Below, piece after piece: positions 38,058 through 50,559 of a stretch of 64,000 nt of DNA. Numbering within the stretch: position 1 is the first letter of the stretch; the number at the start of each line of letters is the position of its first letter. The stretch spans positions 7,349,644 through 7,413,643 of the forward strand of contig NC_065548.1 in the NCBI RefSeq assembly GCF_022605725.1. The letters are read 5' to 3'. The stretch is from Anthonomus grandis grandis. Lineage: Eukaryota > Arthropoda > Insecta > Coleoptera > Curculionidae. A program made the position numbers and the translations under genes. The notes beneath the pieces were generated by a model. The model did no database searches and had not been told where the DNA came from. It saw only the letters and a list, made by a program, of their open reading frames with translations.

Positions 38058-41000
38058 CTGAAAATGAATATTGAAAAACCTTGACAAATGACAGCTGGCG
38101 TTTTAACAAACCTACACATTTTCCCGAATATTTGGTATCGATGACGTAACCCTTATTACAAGAATCCTTCATCATGTGACACCACGTGGGGTAAGTGTTG
38201 TTGTTCGATCCACAAATTGGTCCTTTTAAGTACTTCGGTATGCAAGTCAATGCGCATGTCACGCATCGGGGTTTGCTCGCGCCCGGCGTTGCCATATGGT
38301 CGATGAGACAATGTTGCCGCTCGTGGCATTGGACGTTGCTACACGTCGCGTTGGCTACGAGAAAACAAAAACTAATTAACAAACCCAGCTCGTCCGCCAT
38401 CTTGTTTTGCAACGCTCTGATTGCATGTACGGGGGCCGTTTATGAATTACCAGATATAATTGGCTTCCGTTTAATAAAGTAGAAAAAACTTTTACCGCGG
38501 GACGCAAATATTAATCCATCAATTAAAAATCCTTTTTGTATGTTAATATTTCAAAATCCTCTTTTCTCTCGCCGCGGTGAAAACTAAAAGCCCGGCCGCG
38601 CTCGTTAATCCCTTATAGTCTGATAGATGCGCATATAAAATTTAATTCGACTATGTCTAGACTAGACAAGCTTTCATTTTGCCATTTCGGGGATATACAT
38701 ATTTTAAAATTCATATTTTGTTGTTACGGTGGCGATATTAAGGGGACAAGGGGACAGCCGCAATGGAGCTTTTATAGTGGGATTGCAAAAATGATGAGGA
38801 CGACCTCCGGCGGTGAAAATCACAAGCGCTAATGAAAGATTTCTGTGCTCTTTATAATAAGCTTCATGAGTCATCTGTCATTGTCAGTATTAGAATAAAT
38901 CACAAATTTAATAAATATATCTGGCCACCATAACCAAAAATGCCTGGTGGCCGCCATTTTTTAGTGGTTGTGTTTTTTTGATGTTGGTCACAGTGGACAT
39001 TTTCAGTGTTGCCAACAAAAAATATGTTAAATAACGGTAATGAAATTGACGACGCTGACGTTTGACGTGTGATCTGTCATGAACTAAATTTATTTTCATT
39101 AAATTGTTGGAATGGGTATAATAAAAACCAAATGATAAGGTTTCAATAACCTTTGTTTTTAAGTAAATTTGTTAAGTAAACACAAGCAAAAATTTAAATG
39201 AAGATCATAATTTTCATCGTATTATGATTTATAAGATTCATGTTTATGAGAATTATAAAACACATATTTTAAAGTGCATGCATCTATCCGAAGTTAATTG
39301 AAACTTTGTCTCATTTTAGGTGAAGATTACTTTCTTTCATAAATTTTAACGAAATTCTTAAACAAGTACAAGAAAAATCTCAGATCTAACGCAACTATCT
39401 TATATTCTTAACTAAATGTAAGTTTCTATTTTGTTTTTGTAAACAAAGCTCCCAAAAACTTTAATAGTTTTGTTTCCCTACAATTGGCACAACTGAAAGA
39501 GTGACCAACATTGAAAGGACACAATTACGCAAAATGGCGACCACCGACAATTTTGAAGGTGATAGAAATGACTTTGACATTGACTGATGCAACATCCTCA
39601 TATGTCTTAAGCGTTCGCTGTTTGGGTTTGTATTATGATATTGAAAAAGTCTCTTTCAATATCAAGAGTAACGTTTTAATTAATTTTCAGTAATTTCAGA
39701 ATTCCAGTAAAAAATATGATTTTATTTATTGCTCTTATAATATGAATGGTATTCATTATTTGAAATTGTTGTTTTTCTTAATCTATAGGAAATGATGGTA
39801 AATAAATAAAGTAATATATGAAGTTCTGAAGTTATATTCTTTACACCCTTTAGGGAGCCACTGATGGTGACTATTTGTTAGCCGAAAGCGCTTTACTAGT
39901 GCATGAAAAATATATACACGTTATACAAATCTCTTCTCGCATTTTATTATTGTCTACTGTTTATCTACGTGTACACGGTGGATTCAATCAACAAGCTTCA
40001 GCTTTAACACCTTTATAATAGTTAATTTGAAAGGTGTACATGTGCAAAAGCACTAACGAAAGATTTCAGTGTAAAGTCCAGTTCAGAGATCTATTAGAAT
40101 CTTTGATGTGTCGCAGATGCCGCATTAACTAGTCCGTGCGCCTATGTCGTATTTATTGTCGCACGATATACATGTTTAAATGGCAAAATTTTATATTGTT
40201 TATCTATGAAATCATTTTAGATATACGTAAAACTCCATGTCTTATATTATTTTTTATTTTTCTTTCGAAAATGTCAATTTTTAGAAAGAAAATAATATGA
40301 AAAAATTGACCGCGGACTAAAATCCAAGCATCTTACAAAATATTTTAAACACTGCCAGCACTCACAGACTTGTCACCTCTTTTTAGCCAGTCTATTAAAC
40401 AAAGATAAAACACCTGCGTCCTGACGATTCCTACTTTAAGCTGTGCAAGTTATTGTGTATCTCTCTCTATCTGATTTTGAGAATTACGGGACTGTACCCA
40501 AATAAATTTTTGGGCTGTTTTTGTATTACTTTCAACGTGTTTTTTAAGAGATCTTTAAGGATGGGTCTATCGCCTTTAAAATAGTCGTTGGATGGGTCTA
40601 TCACCTTTAATAGTTGGAGGGGAGCTATGTGAGGTGATTATTATTTGATAATTTGATAGGTTTTGCCGGTTTTGCTTTTTACACCTTTATGAAAGTGGTG
40701 AATTTAGAATTTGGCCTGCATTCGTCTAAATTTTTTGCAGTTTTAACTGTGAGGAAGTGTGTTTTTTTTTTATTTGTGTTTGTGGATTTGTTTTGGTATT
40801 ATACCTGGTAAAGACCTTAAAATGTATCGACCCTGGGAAAATATGGCAAATGAAGAGGAAAGTGTTTATGCGGGCTTATGAAGACCGTGGGTGCACAAGA
40901 AAGACAATAACATTTGTAATGAAAACAATAAGAGTGATCTGGACAGTGATATAGACTTACATAGTTCTGATAGTTCATGTTCTAGTGTTGAGGAAGCAAA

Positions 41001-44000
41001 AAGAAGCAAGGGAAGTAGAACCTACAGGGGAAAGTCAAGCAGTTTTAACCCGTAATTGTTTAGGTACAGACGCCAAACAAATTTATCTAAATGTCTATAA
41101 CAATCTAAGGAATGATCCTCAGTTCACAAATGATTTTAGTGGTTTGCAAAAAACAGCCAAAATCCCCATTAATAATCACCACCAAGTAAAAATAAGTCTC
41201 AATACCTATAATATAAAATATATATATAAAATTTGAAAACAAACCAAAACGTTGTACCCTTTTGTGTCAAAAAGTAAATATTTAATGCCTTAATCCACAG
41301 AATAAATGGGGCCTAAGTAATTCGTACCACCTATTCTCTCATCACTTGTTATGAACACCCCACTGATGGCACTAAAAACTAAACTTATTAAATTAAAATT
41401 TTTGGTTAAACTCATTTTACGTACTTAAATCTCATATTTAAATTAAATATTATCTTGCTATCAACTATCCTGAATTTCTAACTTAATAATACTAAACCCA
41501 AAAATCCCGAATAATAAAGTTTTAAATACAAATAAATTTTAAGGCCGGACCTGTGCAACTTTTCACGCTTGAGTGGTTGTGATTGAGGTCAGACGTCTAA
41601 CAAAATAGTACGTGGGCGCATGTAGTCAAATTTTACGAATCAAATGTATAAATTCTTTAAAAAATGCTTAAAACATTTATTTATTTAATGGAATGATTAA
41701 ATATCGCTTAGAATATTACTTTATGACCGTTTCCACATAAAATTTTGCGATTTAAACATGCATGTCATGTGACAATACAAGCAACACCGGCACACGGACT
41801 ATTCGCGGCACATCAAAGATTCTAATAGACCTCTGAACTGAACTATACATTGTGCTCTTTATAAGCTCCATGAGTGAACTGTCATTGTCAGTTGAGACTA
41901 AACAGTTCAACTTAGAATGTGACAAAGACAAATCGGCAGCTCTATATTTTACACGTAGAAAACAAGTATATCCTAGAGATAAAATATACTATAATGGACA
42001 GGCAATACCGTGGCTGGGAGAGTAGAAAGGTCTAGAGGGTTATTATTACGAGAAATCTATAAAGGTTAACAAACACATTGATCGAATAATCAACACAGCC
42101 CAAAAACGTCCATTAAGCAAGGCAAATAAAAACAGGATAAAATGAGGAGTTTGGAGTTGCTTTCGAGTGCATAAAATCACCAAGGAAAAAGCACCAGGTG
42201 AGATAGATCTATAATTTAGAATATTTTTTGTTGCACGGCACCTATAATTTTCCAAATATCTGGAAAACTGGAAGTACTTATAGCAAGATTAAATATGAGA
42301 AGCAGAGGAGCTGTAAAATATTGTGAACGGTCACGAAGATGTAGGTCTTAAGAGAGCCAAAATCTCGCCTTTTTCGGATATATGACTGTCTCAGTACTTC
42401 AATATATTCGGTATCATTCTAAAATTGTATTTTTCTATTGCAATTTATTCAACAAGGTATCAAAAAATTTATTTTATAGTAATTCTTGGCTACATTGCGT
42501 CCGAGAGAAGAGATCATATTAACTATTTCATCATATATTAGTTTTATGATCATGATCATATTAGTTTTAACTTTATTTTCAGTTAAAGGGCTTATAAATG
42601 TGTTAAGGGAGTAGGAGTCTAGGCCAAGATGTGTAGGAGCTAGATGTGACGAATCCTCGTAAACATTCTTAAAGAAATCAGAAATTTTTTATAATTTCGT
42701 TTGTGTACCAGAAAGGCATTGTTTGATTGAATCTATCATATAGATTCCTATAGAACCATCAGATAATATAAACCAAATACAATAAATTAAAACAAACAGG
42801 ATATAATACCTAAGAGAAGAGACACTGGAAAATGTGGAAAGTGACATAGAAGATAACAAAGGCAAGCATTACATAAATGCTGCCATAAAAGAGAGAACCA
42901 TGAGACATTATTTGACTCCTCAACACATACTCGGTATAAACGTAAACCCAAACTGTTCTCGTGGAGGTGGGGTAATTTAAGGCATATAATATTATTAGAA
43001 TGTAAAAGAAATTCCGATGAATGGTGCAAAGTAGTCCAAACATGATTGCATTAATAATAAACTATTAAAATTGGTCGCGGTTACTCTTTTGCTTGACAAC
43101 TTTGACAAGTAAGTATGACGTATTCTTCTCTTACTTAAAAATTATGATCTAAGCAAACAGTCGCTGGAATGGATTGGTTATTAAAAATTAAAGAGTTGAT
43201 GTTGTTTTTTTCTTCTGTTTTACTAGAAAATGATGTCGAATATTTGGATTTTCTAGAGCTTGAGTTAGGTACTCTTTTTTTCCGAAAAAAATGTTGTGCT
43301 TTTATAGGAGTTTTCAGGTCCTCAAGCTCAACTACCACGTCTTCCCCTTAATAGTTTGAAGCTAATTGATGTTTCATGTTAATAAGTTTTTTCAGCCAAC
43401 CCGTGAGGTCACATTTCCCTCACTTGCTTTTAAATCGCAAAAGCGCATTGCTAAGTACTTACAAGAGGTAAGAATTATTCCACGCTGAAAATTGCCTAAG
43501 GTGCTCAACTAGTAAATTAAGTTAAAAGTAGACAAAAAACGTGAATAAAAGGTAAACTGTTACACAGCAGTGAAAGAGATATAGAAGAGAAAAAGTAACT
43601 AAGAAAGACATATTATAGAGGGTAGAATACACATTCGACAGAAAAAGAGAGATTGGGTAAATTGCTTGGGTAGATTGCTTTGCTATGAGAAAGAATAAGG
43701 AGAGAAATGGATGCAAGGGTATCTAATGGTAAAAACCGAAAGAAATTGCTTACCTACCTTTGCAGGGTCCCCTATAAGCTATCGGTACGGCCCTTCCGGC
43801 TGCGCATGCGGCATTTCTCAAATGACAGGTACTCTTATAGGTGTGCCCGTTGGTGCCGCACACTTGCCGATGCTTCGTCATGGCCGGGCATTTCTTCTTC
43901 GCACAGTGGACACAGTGCGGGCTCAAGTTTTGATCAAGCAGGCAAGTTTTATTGTCCGCACATCGGATTTTATCACAGGAACCTAAATGCAAAACAAGGG

Positions 44001-45672
44001 GGTTAACAAGTACAGTTTTAAAGGTAAACGAGCGTGGCTTACTTTGGCATACGCCATAATAAGCGACGGACAAGTTGCGCAATTTTTGTTTGCACGATTT
44101 CTTGCGCATACGGCACCAGTTCCGGTAGGTGCGTCCGTCGGTACCGCACAGCGGCCCTTTGGGTTTCTTCTTGCCGTCTTTGCATATTGACGAGCACACG
44201 CATTTCGGAATTCCTTTTCTTAATACGCAACTTTTATCAGTCTCACACTCTACATTTGTACAAGAATCTGAAATGAAAGAGTACTTTTTTACCGGCCTTG
44301 TAAATCACAGTTCTTTAAACGCCTTTCAGTGATGGCACGGATGCCGCCCCTGAATATTGTATCATAAGCCTTTGTCAGCAAATATACCTTATACATTTTA
44401 TTATTTTTTAAGACTTTAGTTAAGTTAGGTTAATAATTGTAACCGTTCCTAAATTAATTTATTTTTTTAAAAAGCAAATGCCCGGAGTTACCAGTTAACT
44501 GTTGCAGTCGGTAGTTTGGTGTTTAAATAAGGACAAGAATCACCATTTTGGAGTGGTTTCTACGGTTTGAAGACCGCTACAATCCTTGAAAGCTGAAAAA
44601 TAGATCTGCAGAAACCTTAGTAAAGAACCATCAAAGAGTACATGCAACGATCCGAACTCCAGCAACTACCATCCAGCACCGATCACTGAAAACATTTATA
44701 CCCTAAGGTTCTAAGAATACACAATAGGAGAGGCTTGGCTAAGCTATCAAATGGAAATTTTTGCTGCGGAACTAACAACCGCTTTCACAACCTCAACCAG
44801 AATCCTGAACTACTACCATTTAAACTTGGTACGTACAAAATACAGCTGACTATTGCTCTTTTGTTTATTTTTTAAATAAGTGACATTATTCATGAAACAA
44901 AAATTAAAAAATTTCACAGAAATAAATTACTCTTAACCTTAGAAATAAAAGACAAAGTAAACCTGCAACTTCAACAAATTTAGCCTCTATTTAATAAGGG
45001 TAGTAAACGAGTTTAATGGTTTAGGATCTAATAAATCTATAGGATCATTAGTATCTATAAAATGTCGCCATTTTTCATATTACTTTAGCTTGTAGAGGCT
45101 TTCTTTCTAATAGTATCTACGGCCAAGTCAAGTCAAAATAAAAACACGAAAAATTAATCTTCAGAACATGGTCCTAATAACGTCTCAAAGACGAAGAAGA
45201 AGAAATGGGACGTTTATAAAACTGACATTTTCTTGCATAAGGGTAACTTGTGGCCCGTCTATCATGCGTTAGTCTGGTAAGAACAAACGGTTACTGTCAA
45301 AAATGTCAAATGAGGTAAGTTTAATGGTGGCTTCAAGCATTTGCTTTTTCAACGGTCACATGGTTACGGAAGTAGTGTGAAAATTATTTTGCATTAACAT
45401 TTCAAATAATTCCTAAACCGCTTGACCGATTTTAATAAATTAAACTGCAATAAAAAGATAATTTTTCCATTTACCTCTACACGATTGGCACTGGACACCT
45501 CCGCCCAACATTCTCCAGAAAAACAAGGTGCTAGGATCGTGTTCCTCCGGCGACCAGGCGGTCGACACCGAGTTGCTGCTCGCGCAACACTCCTCCTTCG
45601 TTATTTTCTCGTGAAGCAATTCGGTGCATCTTCCGTTCTTCTTTTTTACCATTGTGGACCAACACGTACCGC
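38044..45672 (-). CDS. Fs: Follistatin, 5' exon(s) not found
   Basis: Exons in transcript order are 45672-45475 (TB domain), 44267-44043 (follistatin module 1), 43982-43758 (module 2), 38354-38112 (module 3) and a short last exon 38057-38044 encoding the final few residues and TAA. Every junction is phase 1, as is typical of module-shuffled genes. The TB domain has CWSTMVKKKNGRC and EECCASS. The modules show the alternating C-x-C plus Kazal pattern (CGTDGRTYRNWC, CGTNGHTYKSTC, CGSNNNTYPTWC). Follistatin is a secreted protein that binds and blocks activin/BMP-type ligands. The signal-peptide exon must lie right of 45672. Intron 4 (5.4 kb) carries transposon material; the coding exons are unbroken. 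Confidence 0.92.
38112..38354 (-). CDS. Fs: Follistatin module 3 exon
   Basis: This 243-nt exon encodes CSNVQCHERQHCLID, then CGSNNNTYPTWCHMMKDSC and SGKCV. It is preceded by the acceptor TCTCGTAG. The apparent ATG start upstream (near 38412) lies in the intron and is not used in this reading. Confidence 0.9.
38360..40060. other. Follistatin intron 4, right of module 3
   Basis: No gene is seen. The interval includes a repeat unit at 38815-38890 (…CTAATGAAAGATTTC… to …CTGTCATTGTCAG…) that recurs, interrupted, around 40045-41895. Confidence 0.45.
40071..41856. mobile_element. Element with ~115-bp inverted repeats inserted in an older repeat
   Basis: The left arm (40071-40190) reads TAAAGTCCAGTTCAGAG, then TCTATTAGAATCTTTGATG. 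The mirror arm (41735-41856) gives TATAGTTCAGTTCAGAG, then the same core, and similarity continues to GCAAAATTTTA on both sides. The inside holds short broken frames, one with an acidic/Ser-rich stretch (DSDIDLHSSDSSCSSVEEA, about 40950-41010), but no recognised transposase. TA at the ends suggests a Tc1/mariner-type element. Confidence 0.7.
41930..42290 (+). pseudogene. Decayed LINE reverse-transcriptase fragment
   Basis: The translation contains DKSAALYFTRRK, a later YYNGQAIPW and VNKHIDRIINTAQKR, resembling the thumb/connection region of Jockey-type ORF2 proteins. Stops and frameshifts break it. The match is short, so this is tentative. Confidence 0.35.
42300..43750. other. Follistatin intron 4, left of module 2
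   Basis: No reliable gene or repeat was recognised. Short frames here look random. Confidence 0.4.
43758..43982 (-). CDS. Fs: Follistatin module 2 exon
   Basis: This 225-nt exon encodes CDKIRCADNKTCLLD, then CGTNGHTYKSTCHLR and AYRGPC. It has the same length and phase as module 1. Open plus-strand frames here are shadows of the GC-richer coding exon. Confidence 0.92.
44043..44267 (-). CDS. Fs: Follistatin module 1 exon
   Basis: This 225-nt exon encodes one follistatin module: an EGF-like start (DSCTNVECETDKSCVLRKG) and a Kazal part (CGTDGRTYRNWC ... AYYGVC). It ends CQ followed by the donor GTAAGC. Confidence 0.92.
44300..45470. other. Follistatin intron 2
   Basis: AT-rich intron. A ~50-bp piece at 45261-45312 matches the inverted-repeat end of the MITE at 60912-61317, so it is a diverged or partial copy. 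Confidence 0.45.
45475..45672 (-). CDS. Fs: Follistatin TB-domain exon
   Basis: The acceptor ATTTCAG leads to a 198-nt exon encoding the cysteine-rich N-terminal TB domain: CWSTMVKKKNGRCTELL, then EECCASSNSVSTAWSPE, then FFWRMLGGGVQCQSC. In vertebrate follistatin this domain contacts the activin ligand. The phase-1 entry means an earlier exon supplies the first base of the first codon. Confidence 0.92.
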
Positions 45673-45679
45673 CTGAAAT

Positions 45680-47700
45680 GTATAATAAGAAACCGTCGCT
45701 TTTAATTTTTCCTAAAGGTTCATAGACCTTAAATGGTGAAATCTTAACGGGCGCTCATTAAAACCCCATTAGAATGAATTAGAATCGGCCGTATAAGCGA
45801 GTTTACCGTCCGTAAATAATGCATTTTAGTTTCACTTGATGCGACCGGGAATTGTCTTGAAAGAGCCGTGGAAAGTTTAATTATAAATTTTAATACTCTT
45901 TATGCCAATGCCCACAGATTTTTAGTTATTTACGAACGTCCCTTGTAACTACAAGAAGTCTAAAGCAAGATGGCGCGTATAGCAACCAATCAGAGGGCAT
46001 TGTTCCACACACATGTCATGTGATCTTATTATAATTCATCTACAGGGGTTATTTAAATAGTTTTCATTTACACAAATCGTCCATAATACTTAAAGATGCT
46101 TAATTTAAGTATGAATTATTTTTTGCTGTAAATGTTTGATATAATGTGCATACCTGTTTCCGGTTGTGTTAGTGGCTGTTTTAAGATGTTTTATATAAAT
46201 GTGAGGATGCTGTGTAAGAGTGCGAAACATGTGTCTTTTTAATGAATATATTTTAGATGGAACTATTTTTCATCGGCATGAATTAAACGCAGCCGGGAAT
46301 TATTTAAAAAATACGGTTAATTATATTTTTAAATGTCCTCTGTAACTATGTGGAATTCTAAGCAACATGGCGCCCGTAGCATCCAATCAGAGAACGTTGT
46401 TTCGCATAAAAGACACGTGATTTTATTATGGTCGATACTACTTAAGGGGGTAATTATTAGACATATGACATAAAGAAAATAAAAAAAGAGAGACGTCAAA
46501 TGCACGTTTCTTTTTCACGACACCTTATTTTTGACACTTGACAGTTAGTAGTTTCAGGCACTGGCACTTGATATTACCAACTGATATTAACCGATTGTCA
46601 ATGTTGTTTGTCTAGTTTTGGGTTCTTTAAAAAATCTCCAGGTAAGTACATCTTAAATATTTATGTACATTATTTATAGACTTTATCAACTATATTTCGA
46701 AATAAATCGGTAATTTTTATTGAGTTTTTCCCACAATCATTTCATTTAATCAGCTGCAGACAGTTTGGTTTTTGTTTTCTTTTTTATAAAATTTATATAT
46801 TAAAATCTCTATGACTACCTGCACGCCTGAAATTTAAATCTTCCCCTTATACTAAATTCGAAAATCCCGCGTTTTTCTTAACACCACTCAGTCGGTGCTG
46901 TAGCTACCTGCAATATCGATTATTCAAATTCATTTTCAAAATAGTTCCAAAGGGTGCGCTGTAGTCGCGTCCTAAACCTGATTCCATCTGGTTAACTCCT
47001 CTTCTTATTTTACTTTCTACAAAATCGGAGAGGCATGACGGGTGTCGACAAATGACTATAATAATTAAGCAGGTCCGCTTGAAACGTAAAAGGATGAAGA
47101 GGTGGTTACATTTAAATGCGAATCGCCGCCCGCCCGTCGCGTGTAATATGGAGTTTGTCGCCGCAACTTAAATTTGCGATTTTACGGTAAAAACGGCCGC
47201 CGATATAAATGCACTTAACATGGCGGCTAAAAATAGCTACGGGTTATTTTTAGTGCCGCATATATATATGTATATATTCATATGTTAAACCTGTCGATAG
47301 TTTGGCGAAAACTTACGGTTATTTATAAATATAAATAATTTGATATAACGGGATCCCGCAGTCATCGTCGCATCGCTATGCCAATTATAGTTTTATTTAA
47401 TATCTCGATAAAATTATGCCATAAAATTGGAATCTCTGTATGCAGTGATGACGCTATTAGCCTTCCCGCCGACTTTTTGTGACTGTCATATTTTTTGACG
47501 TAAAAGTGACTGTTAAATGTCAAAGAGCTTAGGCGCCATCTTGAAAAAACAATGCGACTTTAACATTAAAGGAGGTCTGTTGGTATGGCTGTTACCATGG
47601 CAACAATGGTCGCCTCATCAGTTTGTTGTCATATATACGAGGGACATTTGTACAATAAACTAAATTTAAATTTTTAAGCTAGTGGTAATATACGGTGAAC
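45680..47700. other. Upstream follistatin intron/5' DNA with duplicated motif block
   Basis: No exon was found. Two diverged copies of a segment start near 45940 and 46335: each has GTCC(C/T)...TGTAACTA, then AA(G/C)ATGGCGC and CCAATCAGAG, then a CATGTGA or CACGTGA box. A possible 5' exon end (CTCCAG|gtaagtac) lies on the plus strand at ~46651. Confidence 0.4.
47591..47604. promoter_or_regulatory. Perfect RFX X-box palindrome
   Basis: GTTACCATGGCAAC fits the RFX consensus GTTRCCATGGYAAC at all 14 positions. No start codon of a recognised gene lies near it, so its role is unknown. Confidence 0.45.
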
Positions 47701-47939
47701 ATTACACTTGCATAAAAGGTGTTTCAATAAGAACGCAAGATTTGAATTATTAGCCTTGCTTGAAAGTCCTAATGTCACATAAATGTCATATGACGTGACA
47801 GATCGAGAGTTGACAGATAAGAGTTAGTACACACGGTAGAGCAACGCGTCTTGATTGTCTAATTTAAACCACTTTTCGTAAAGTGCGTCCAAGTTCGGTC
47901 GAAATAATATCCTCAATTCATTTACTGTGAAAAGAATAA

Positions 47940-48740
47940 TCAAAAAATCGAAAGTAGTGGTTAATTATGATACACGATACGATCTCATACAGGTCGTTTA
48001 GAACAAAACATCACGGCAGCTGCATGCTTGAAAAATCCATCTGACTCAACAGCTTCTTTCAGCAGACTATAAACAGCGAAGAGAATTCGCTAATGGATCC
48101 TTCAGCAACCTGCTGATTTGGCAAACAAAGTGATTTTCAGTAAAGAGGCCCATTTTTACCTCGATAGCTTCGTTTGAGACTTAGATAATCTACAAATAAT
48201 TCATCAGAATGCAATGCATCCACAACATGCCACTGTATGGCTTGGAGGAGTTATTGAACCATTTTTCTTCAACGAAGAAGGTAATACAGTAACGGTGAAT
48301 GTAAAACGTTTTCGTGCAACGATATCACAGTTTTTTGAGCCTCATTTAGAAGCTATTGATCTTAAGGATATGTGGTTTTAGCAGGACGGTGCCATATATC
48401 ATATCACCCGTGAAACATTGACGATCTTGCACCAATTTGCTCGTGGTCGTATCATTTCTCGATTTGGTGACCAGAATTAGCCTCCACGCTTTTTTGATTT
48501 AACGCCTTTAGACTTGTGGTTGTGGGGTTATCGGAAGTCACAGGATTATGCCAATAAGCATGCAACCATAGTATTGAAAGTCGAAATAACTACATAGAAA
48601 AGTAGAAGGAGTTTGAAGTTCCTTGAGCACGTTTAAATGATTTTGCATTTTCTGGGTAATATTGGGAAGTCCTCGTCTGGCAAAAAAATCTTCTTAATGC
48701 TCGAATACAGGTGATAGATCTGCTAGTAGTTCCAAATGTA
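47940..48740 (+). pseudogene. Second DD41D mariner-type transposase relic
   Basis: Through several stops the plus strand reads FSKEAHFYLDSFV, HPQHATVWLGGVIEPFF, MWF-stop-QDGAIYHITRETL and FFDLTPLDLWLWGY. As in the element at 14.4 kb, 41 residues separate the second and third aspartates. A 5' end may lie near 47720 (GGTGTTTCAATAAGAACG). It belongs to a different DD41D family from the first, judging by the HPQ...TVW and TPLD motifs. Confidence 0.75.
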
Positions 48741-48899
48741 CTGTTTGAACAACTGCACATATACAAAACATTATATACATATACTTTTGCTACTCTTGTT
48801 GCTTACCACAAGTAACTTTAAATGGATTTGCCACGTTAATATGAATTGCTGTCTTCCTACTTTTCTCTTCAGTTTTTTGCATATATTCCTTTCTTTGTT

Positions 48900-49880
48900 C
48901 TATTTTAAACATCGTAATGTTACCACACCAGAATGCGCTGTAGAAGCATGGCAATTTCCTATTATCAAATCTGTAAAGTGGCTTTTTTTTCAAGTAGTAA
49001 TACTGGATGTCTGGTAATTTGATAATGCTGATTTAAGGCTACTGACGGACGCGATGTGCAAACACGTCCAACTTTTAAGATTCCATCACAGTCTAGATGC
49101 GGTACCAGGGCCAATATTTTTTAAGTTGTATGAACAGGACTATTATTTTCTATAGCTCGGATTTCTAGTCATTAGTCGTTCAAGACTACTTATTATCTTC
49201 AATTTTCAATAAACGGTTCTATAAAGTTTTATTTCATTTAAACCTTGTTTTTTATAAGTTAGACGCCAATCATGTTTTTGTGATATTGAAAAAATCCGCG
49301 GGATTATCATTTTCAGGGCAGTACCGCCACTCCATCTGGAAGGTTTTTTCACGTATCCAATTTTATGCTATTTTTGAATAAGTTATACTTAGTACTAGCA
49401 TGACCAAATATATGCAGTTAGAATTCGTCGTAACTATATTTTAGTATACTTGTTGAAATTGAACTTGAATTCCGAAAGAAGTGGCAATTCTTAGGTCCAT
49501 TTTGTTCTAGTCGAGTTTGTCCAACACCCACTCAAAGACAGTTTGTAGAGGTGTTATTGGTTTGTCCTTCCATATACACTGCAATAGCAGTTCTGACCTC
49601 ACCATAAAGGGACCCAAATATCCGAACATAGAAAGTGGATCATAAATTGTAGACATACAGCTCAGCACCCTGCGCTTAGTTAGTTAATGGTTTATTTGAT
49701 AAATCAAATAAAAGAGGTTGAATATCAATAGATAATTCATCGGTTATTCTCAACCACTGAATTCCCAATATTTTTTTCATTCTAACTAATAAATAATTTT
49801 CATTATTAAATAATTTTCTATTATTGTTGCTATACCATTTTCTTAGATTCATTTCTTCATTCATCCATATTTTCACATTG
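48900..49880 (-). pseudogene. Bel/Pao LTR-retrotransposon pol relic
   Basis: On the minus strand, MKKILGIQWLRITDEL (near 49780) is followed by KRRVLSCMSTIYDPLSM and LGPFMVRSELLLQCIWK. These are the conserved blocks at the reverse transcriptase/RNase H border of Bel/Pao polyproteins. Further downstream (near 49060) DGILKVGRV resembles the region before the integrase zinc finger. Stops and frameshifts break it throughout and no LTRs were found. Confidence 0.65.
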
Positions 49881-50559
49881 TATCACGTGAATGGATATAT
49901 ATTTGATTCGCTTGTTGTATTGAGTTGCATGATAAAACCAACTCATCCATGTAAAACGATTGCCTTAAAATGTCGCAAATACCTTGTAATTAGTCGGATT
50001 TTGTTTTGAAAATTGTTAGTATCTGCCATCTTAAAATTCCCGACAAAATTTGTAATAGTTGGATACGTGGAGGGTAAAGGGAATCAAAACTTACCTCAAG
50101 AAATTCTAACATAAAATAAATATTTAACATAAAAGGATACGCATCTATTATGTCTATACAAGACTTGGTTGGTACCACGAGGGTCCTATTATTTCCAAAT
50201 CTAAATTTTTAGCAACTATAGTGTTATTTGACTGCAACTATCTAAAATTATTCTTACTAGTCCTTATTAGCACTAACAATAAATGCCGTTGCAATCGGCA
50301 AATAAATGTTACTTATACTACCCTAATATTTCATTGGCTAATAGAGTTGTTGACGTAGAATTTTCATTTATTTCATTTGCGTTATACGTTATTGTTGCCA
50401 GAGTTTGTATTGGTCCGTGTCGAAATTTATCTACTAGATTTATTAGACATTTTTCTTCTACTGAGATAAATAAACCTGCTGCTATTTAACTTTTTAATAC
50501 TTTTATATTTTTTAGCCTATTGGTAGTATTTCAAGCAATATTTTGAACCTGCTCTACAG

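Noticed and set aside
38815..38890. Resemblance to the hammerhead-like motif (TATAAAGAGC next to a CATGA segment)
   Set aside because: The essential CTGATGA core and GAAA placement are not kept, here or at 41860-41900; probably a chance similarity.
43707..44332. Several overlapping plus-strand ORFs
   Set aside because: They are shadows of the follistatin module 1 and 2 exons on the minus strand, where the base composition is richer in GC.
49990..50178. Minus-strand ORF followed by a GTAAG donor, considered as a follistatin first exon
   Set aside because: It has no signal peptide and its phase does not supply one base before the TB exon in a convincing way; more likely part of the Bel/Pao debris.
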